From NCBI RefSeq assembly GCF_001428075.1, contig NZ_LMSI01000019.1, positions 62,895 through 126,894 on the forward strand: a stretch of DNA of 64,000 nt. Direction: 5' to 3'. A program made the translations under genes and the position numbers. Below, in pieces: positions 60,487 to 64,000 of the stretch. The stretch is from Arthrobacter sp. Soil764 (GTDB taxonomy: Bacteria; Actinomycetota; Actinomycetes; Actinomycetales; Micrococcaceae). How positions within the stretch are numbered: position 1 is the first letter of the stretch; each line of letters begins with the position of its first letter. The notes beneath the pieces were generated by a model. The model was not told the DNA's origin and did no database searches. It saw only the letters and a program-made list of their open reading frames with translations.

Positions 60487-60574
60487 CGCTAACAGTAACG
60501 TCTGTCACACTACAAGGGGAGCTTGAAGAGCCGCCGGCCCCCGCCCTGAGAACAGAAGGAATCCGGAATCGAGC

Positions 60575-61366
60575 ATGAGCGCAATCGAAAACGCCGCCTC
60601 CCCGTTGCTGGTGCTGAAGAAGATCACGTCCATCCTGGATGCCTTCTCGCTGGTGCGGCCTGAAATGAGCCTCGCCGAAATACGGGCTGAGACCGGGCTT
60701 CCGCACTCCACGGTGCAGCGCCTGGTCACCAACATGGTGAATGAGGGACTGCTGGACCGGCGTGAGGACCAGTTCCGGATAGGGATACGCATGACCCACT
60801 GGGCGGCGCCCGCACGTCAGGGCCTGGACTTCCTGGAACTGCTGACACCCGTGATTCGGCGGTTGCGGGATGAGCTGGGTGAAACCGTGTGCATCTTCAG
60901 GGAATCGCAGGGAAGCAGGGTCTGTGTCGCATTGGCCGAGACCCGGCGGGTTCTTCGAAGGGCGGTGGACGTTGGCACCATCATGCCGATTCACGCCGGT
61001 TCGGCAGGCCGTGTATTGCTCGCCTGGAACCCCGAACTGGCGGAAAGGGTCTACGGCTCAGGGCTCCGGTCCATCACCGACCAGACCATCACGGATGCAG
61101 CCAGCCTTGATGCCGCCGTCGCGAAGACCCGTGCGGACGGTTTTGCCATCACCACCGGGGAGCGGGTTTCCGGCGCCAGCGGGTTGTCGGTTCCGATCTT
61201 CGGCCCGCAGGCTGAGCTCTACGGTGCCCTTACCGTCATGGGTCCCACCATGAGGATGCCCTACGACGTGTGTGCTTCCTGGATAGAGCCGGTCATCGCC
61301 GCGGCAGCTGAAGGAACCCGGCTGATCGGTGGAAGCCTTCCGTCGGAGGTTGTGCCCATATCGTGA
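60575..61366 (+). CDS. IclR-family transcriptional regulator
   Basis: A 263-residue regulator. The winged HTH is at about residues 15-75 (LLVLKKITSILDAFSLVRPEMSLAEIRAETGLPHSTVQRLVTNMVNEGLL), and the effector domain at about 95-250 contains GETVCIFRESQGSRVCVA and HAGSAGRVLLAW. It sits between the importer/aconitase operon and the CoA-transferase/lyase operon, so it probably controls both in response to the catabolic substrate. Direction of control is not known. Confidence 0.92.
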   Translation: MSAIENAASPLLVLKKITSILDAFSLVRPEMSLAEIRAETGLPHSTVQRLVTNMVNEGLLDRREDQFRIGIRMTHWAAPARQGLDFLELLTPVIRRLRDELGETVCIFRESQGSRVCVALAETRRVLRRAVDVGTIMPIHAGSAGRVLLAWNPELAERVYGSGLRSITDQTITDAASLDAAVAKTRADGFAITTGERVSGASGLSVPIFGPQAELYGALTVMGPTMRMPYDVCASWIEPVIAAAAEGTRLIGGSLPSEVVPIS

Positions 61367-61384
61367 TTTTATGTTCACAATATG
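61357..61384. promoter_or_regulatory. 10-8-10 inverted repeat before the CoA-transferase operon
   Basis: CATATCGTGA (61357-61366) and TCACAATATG (61375-61384) match at 9 of 10 positions and straddle the iclR stop. The repeat shares the CACAAT core with the site at 60451. It is probably an IclR binding site governing the CaiB-type gene 105 bp downstream. Confidence 0.6.
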
Positions 61385-61488
61385 AAGAGTTCTGTGCATA
61401 CTGGTTTCTGTACGACGGGGGGCTCACGGAGCTTCACGTGTGTACGGCGCCCACTGGGTCCGCATCAGGAATCAGGAGTTGAGATTTG

Positions 61489-62808
61489 ATGAAGGTTTTC
61501 GAAACCGGCACAGCGAGGAGCGGCAAGGACGCCGCGGACGAGGGCGGCCACGGGATCGCTGAAGAAAGGCGATCGGACACTGCAAACCGTCACGAAACCG
61601 CGGGCCAGGGTACCGGTCCGCTGTCCGGAGTGCGCGTCCTCGAATTGGGATCACTGATCGCGGGCCCTTTCGCGGGACGGCAGATGGCAGACTTCGGTGC
61701 CGAAGTCATCAAGGTGGAATCGCCCAACAGGCCGGACCCCATGCGCGAATGGGGCCGCGCGAGGGTCAATGACCACACCCTGTGGTGGTCGGTGCAGTCC
61801 CGCGGCAAGAAGTGCGTCACCTTGGACCTGAAAGCCCCGCGCGGCCGGGAGCTCTTTCTTGAACTCTGCAAGGAAGCGGACGTCATCCTGGAGAACTTCC
61901 GGCCGGGCACCATGGAAAAGCTTGGCCTGGGCCCTGAAGAGCTGTGGAAGATCAACCCCGGCCTCATCATCGCCCGGGTCTCCGGCTACGGGCAGACCGG
62001 TCCGGAAGCGTCAAAACCGGGGTATGCCTCCGTCGCCGAGGCGCGGAGCGGATTGCGGCACCTGAACGGCTACCCGGATCAGCCGCCACCCCGTACAGGT
62101 ATCTCCCTGGGGGACAGCCTCGGCTCGCTGTATGCGCTGCAGGGGATCCTGCTGGCGCTGTACTGGCGGGATGCCCGCGGCGGCACCGGCCAAGTGGTGG
62201 ATGTATCGCTCGTTGAGGCGTGCTTCTCGCTGCTGGAGAGTACGGTGCCGGACTACGCCGCCACCGGTATTGTTCCCGGACCCAGCGGATCGGGACTCAA
62301 GGGGATCGCGCCGTCGAACATCTTCCGGTCGAGCGATGGCAAGTGGGTGGTCATAGCGGCAAACCAGGACTCGGTCTTCGTCCGCCTGGCCAGGGCGATG
62401 GGCATGCCCGGCATCGCCGAGGACCCGAAATACCGTGATCATGCGCAGCGGGGCCGCAACCAGGAGGAGCTTGAAGGCATCATCGCCGATTGGGCGGTGC
62501 ACTACTCCGCCGGCGAGCTGGTCAGCCTGCTGGATGAACATGGTGTTCCTAACAGCACGGTGAGCACGGTTGAAGACATTTTCGAGGATCCCCAGCTCAA
62601 AGCCCGGGACATGCTCGTGGAAGTGGCTGACGACGAGTTGGGCACCGTGGTCCAGCCGGGAATCGTCCCCAAGCTCACGCGCTCCACCGGCCGGATCGGC
62701 TGGAACGGGCCCCTGGTGCATGGATCCCACAATGGTGATGTGTACCAGGGCCTCCTGAACCTCACCGAAGAAGAGTTGCAGAACGCGCGTAACGAAGGAG
62801 CAATCTGA
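61489..62808 (+). CDS. CaiB/BaiF-family (class III) CoA-transferase
   Basis: A 439-residue CoA-transferase moving CoA from an acyl-CoA donor to a carboxylic acid. RVLELGSLIAGPFAGRQMADFGAEVIKVE, ARVSGYGQTGP and ISLGDSLGSLYALQG with D209, the expected catalytic aspartate, are the class III pattern. The first 45 residues are a polar, probably disordered extension before the domain. ATG 61489 has AGGAG 10 bp upstream. It is joined to an HMG-CoA-lyase homologue by a TGATG overlap, so its product should be the lyase substrate. Confidence 0.92.
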   Translation: MKVFETGTARSGKDAADEGGHGIAEERRSDTANRHETAGQGTGPLSGVRVLELGSLIAGPFAGRQMADFGAEVIKVESPNRPDPMREWGRARVNDHTLWWSVQSRGKKCVTLDLKAPRGRELFLELCKEADVILENFRPGTMEKLGLGPEELWKINPGLIIARVSGYGQTGPEASKPGYASVAEARSGLRHLNGYPDQPPPRTGISLGDSLGSLYALQGILLALYWRDARGGTGQVVDVSLVEACFSLLESTVPDYAATGIVPGPSGSGLKGIAPSNIFRSSDGKWVVIAANQDSVFVRLARAMGMPGIAEDPKYRDHAQRGRNQEELEGIIADWAVHYSAGELVSLLDEHGVPNSTVSTVEDIFEDPQLKARDMLVEVADDELGTVVQPGIVPKLTRSTGRIGWNGPLVHGSHNGDVYQGLLNLTEEELQNARNEGAI

Positions 62809-63725
62809 TGGCGTTTGCCCAGGGAACCAGGCCCGTCTCGATCGTGGACGTCAGCCCGCGCGACGGCCTGCAGAACGAGAAGACTCCCGTGAGTACGGAG
62901 GACAAGGTCCGGCTCATCGAAGAGCTGATCGGGTTGGGTGCGAAGCGCATCGAAGCCGTTAGCTTCGTGAATCCCAAAGCGGTTCCCCAGATGGCCGACG
63001 CCGACGCCGTGATGGCCGCGGTCCCGCGCACCGACGCCGTTAGCTACATCGGCCTGGTGCTGAACACCAGGGGTGCCCAACGCGCCGTCGACGCCGGGGT
63101 GGACGAGATGAACTACGTGCTCCCGGTGACCAACGCGTTCGCCGCAGCCAACCAGAACACCACGGTTGATGCGGCCCTCGCGGCCCTGGAGGAAGTCTCG
63201 GACATCGCTGCCTCGGCATCCATTCCCCTCAGCGTCACGGCGGCTGTCGCTTTCGGCTGCCCCTACCAGGGTGACGTTCCCCTCGACCAGACCCTCGACG
63301 TCGTCCGCAGTGCCATGGGCCGTGCGAACCTGGCGGAGGTAGCGCTGGCGGATACGATCGGCTGCGCCGTGCCGTGGCAGGTGGGCGAGGCTTTCGCCAG
63401 GCTGCGCGGGGAAACCGACCTGCAGTTGAGGGCTCACCTTCACGAGACCCGCCACACTGCGCTGGCCAACACGTATGCGGCGATGGCATCGGGTGTCGAT
63501 GTGTTCGACAGCAGCGTCGGTGGCCTCGGCGGATGCCCCTTTGCTCCCGGAGCAGCGGGAAACATCTCCACGGAGGACCTTGCATGGATGCTCGGGCGTG
63601 CCGGCTTCCTGACGGGCATCGACGTGCAGAAGGCAACGGAACTGGGGCGCTGGATTTGCGGACTGGTCGGTACGAATCCGCGTTCCGGACTGGCAGGGGC
63701 AGGAGTGTTCCCCGCGGCCGCCTAA
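62808..63725 (+). CDS. Hydroxymethylglutaryl-CoA lyase-like enzyme, variant active site
   Basis: A 305-residue TIM-barrel aldolase of the DRE-TIM family. R18-D19 in SPRDGLQNE, E49 in RIEAVSFVNPKAVPQ, metal histidines H210/H212 and C243 in GGLGGCPFAPGAAGN fit HMG-CoA lyase. Instead of the usual HxHDTYGQ, the metal loop reads HLHETRHT (E213, R215, H216), so substrate preference may differ. It cleaves a 3-hydroxy-3-methyl-type or related acyl-CoA to an acyl-CoA and an oxo product. It is coupled to the CoA-transferase by a 1-bp overlap. Confidence 0.87.
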   Translation: MAFAQGTRPVSIVDVSPRDGLQNEKTPVSTEDKVRLIEELIGLGAKRIEAVSFVNPKAVPQMADADAVMAAVPRTDAVSYIGLVLNTRGAQRAVDAGVDEMNYVLPVTNAFAAANQNTTVDAALAALEEVSDIAASASIPLSVTAAVAFGCPYQGDVPLDQTLDVVRSAMGRANLAEVALADTIGCAVPWQVGEAFARLRGETDLQLRAHLHETRHTALANTYAAMASGVDVFDSSVGGLGGCPFAPGAAGNISTEDLAWMLGRAGFLTGIDVQKATELGRWICGLVGTNPRSGLAGAGVFPAAA

Positions 63726-63837
63726 GGCGCCAGTACTTGTCTGAAGCACGTGACGTTCCGGAACTTGCGTGTCCCGGGCGAGTAGGGATCATCCCCTGAG
63801 GTGGTTGATATGGGTATCGAGAGGGCCGGGAGGGTAT

Positions 63838-64000
63838 ATGGCGCGGAAGGATTTTGATCCGGCCCAGATGCCGTCGAGGGATTTTTATCAGTTGTTGACG
63901 GCGGTGATTGTGCCGAGACCCATCGCCTGGGTGTCCACTACATCCGCGGAGGGTGTGGACAACCTTGCGCCGCACTCTTTCTACACGGTCGCGTCCGTGG
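63838..64000 (+). CDS. Flavin reductase-like (FMN-binding) protein, 5' end only
   Basis: Fifty-four codons are visible, open at the window edge: MARKDFDPAQMPSRDFYQLL, then VIVPRPIAWVSTTSAEGVDNLAPHSFYTVASV. The RPIAWVST..G..NLAPHSF pattern is that of the flavin-reductase-like FMN-binding split-barrel family. A GGGAGGG site precedes ATG 63838. It lies 112 bp after the lyase on the same strand and may be part of the IclR-linked catabolic set, e.g. as partner of an oxygenase beyond the window. Confidence 0.8.
   Translation, partial: MARKDFDPAQMPSRDFYQLLTAVIVPRPIAWVSTTSAEGVDNLAPHSFYTVASV

Noticed and set aside
63755..63764. GTTCCGGAAC palindrome before the flavin-reductase-like gene
   Set aside because: Ten-base palindromes are frequent in DNA of this GC content; there is no second site or other support.

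Overview
This window is chromosomal DNA from a high-GC actinobacterium, most likely a Micrococcaceae (Arthrobacter/Pseudarthrobacter-like) species. The basis is its GC-rich third codon positions, GTG/ATG starts, four-base ATGA/GTGA gene overlaps, and typical actinobacterial neighbours: DUF3000 beside RNase D, a PdtaR-type ANTAR regulator, an MT0933-like small protein, and an HGxxPAAW protein inside the trp operon. No insertion sequence, prophage, CRISPR array or replication origin was seen. Most of the window is core metabolism. The accessory part is the right-hand end, from about 48.6 kb onward.

Layout. 0-8.5 kb, mostly minus strand: a truncated fatty-acid beta-oxidation alpha subunit and its thiolase, behind a perfect palindromic operator; RNase D; DUF3000; threonine aldolase; an SDR/DUF6421 pair; MsrB; and a USP-like protein. 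8.6-14.2 kb, plus strand: an alpha/beta hydrolase, an aldehyde dehydrogenase, an SDR, and a Tat-exported multicopper oxidase. 14.2-18.7 kb: YbaK, SufE, sulfurtransferase, ZapE and a BenE transporter. 18.8-20.2 kb: a small antitoxin-like gene and a tRNA cluster (Val, Gly, Val, Cys, Gly on minus; Val(CAC) on plus). 20.3-25.2 kb: a RecB/Cas4-like nuclease, then def-fmt-rsmB-rpe.

25.2-29.4 kb is a complete riboflavin operon (ribD, ribE, ribB, ribA, ribH) under an FMN riboswitch, with an unannotated 27-codon leader ORF that overlaps the ribD start. 29.5-38.6 kb carries hisE-hisG-hisF, hisI and trpE/trpC/trpB/trpA with small membrane proteins. It is followed by lgt, gltB-gltD, pyk, a strong bidirectional terminator, a PdtaR-like regulator, and tRNA-Leu.

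48.6-64 kb is accessory and catabolic. It begins with a decayed stretch, then a Baeyer-Villiger monooxygenase/hydrolase fusion divergent from its likely TetR repressor (an EthA/EthR-like arrangement), a 3-hydroxyacyl-CoA dehydrogenase, and a remnant of a Doc-type toxin. A tartrate/isocitrate-type dehydrogenase follows. An IclR-centred cluster then contains a NitT/TauT-type ABC importer, an aconitase-family enzyme and an MFS carrier on one side, and a CaiB-type CoA-transferase, an unusual HMG-CoA-lyase homologue and a flavin-reductase-like gene on the other. Shared palindromes flank the iclR gene. I infer a pathway for an unidentified di- or tricarboxylic or branched acid. The sequence alone does not identify the substrate.
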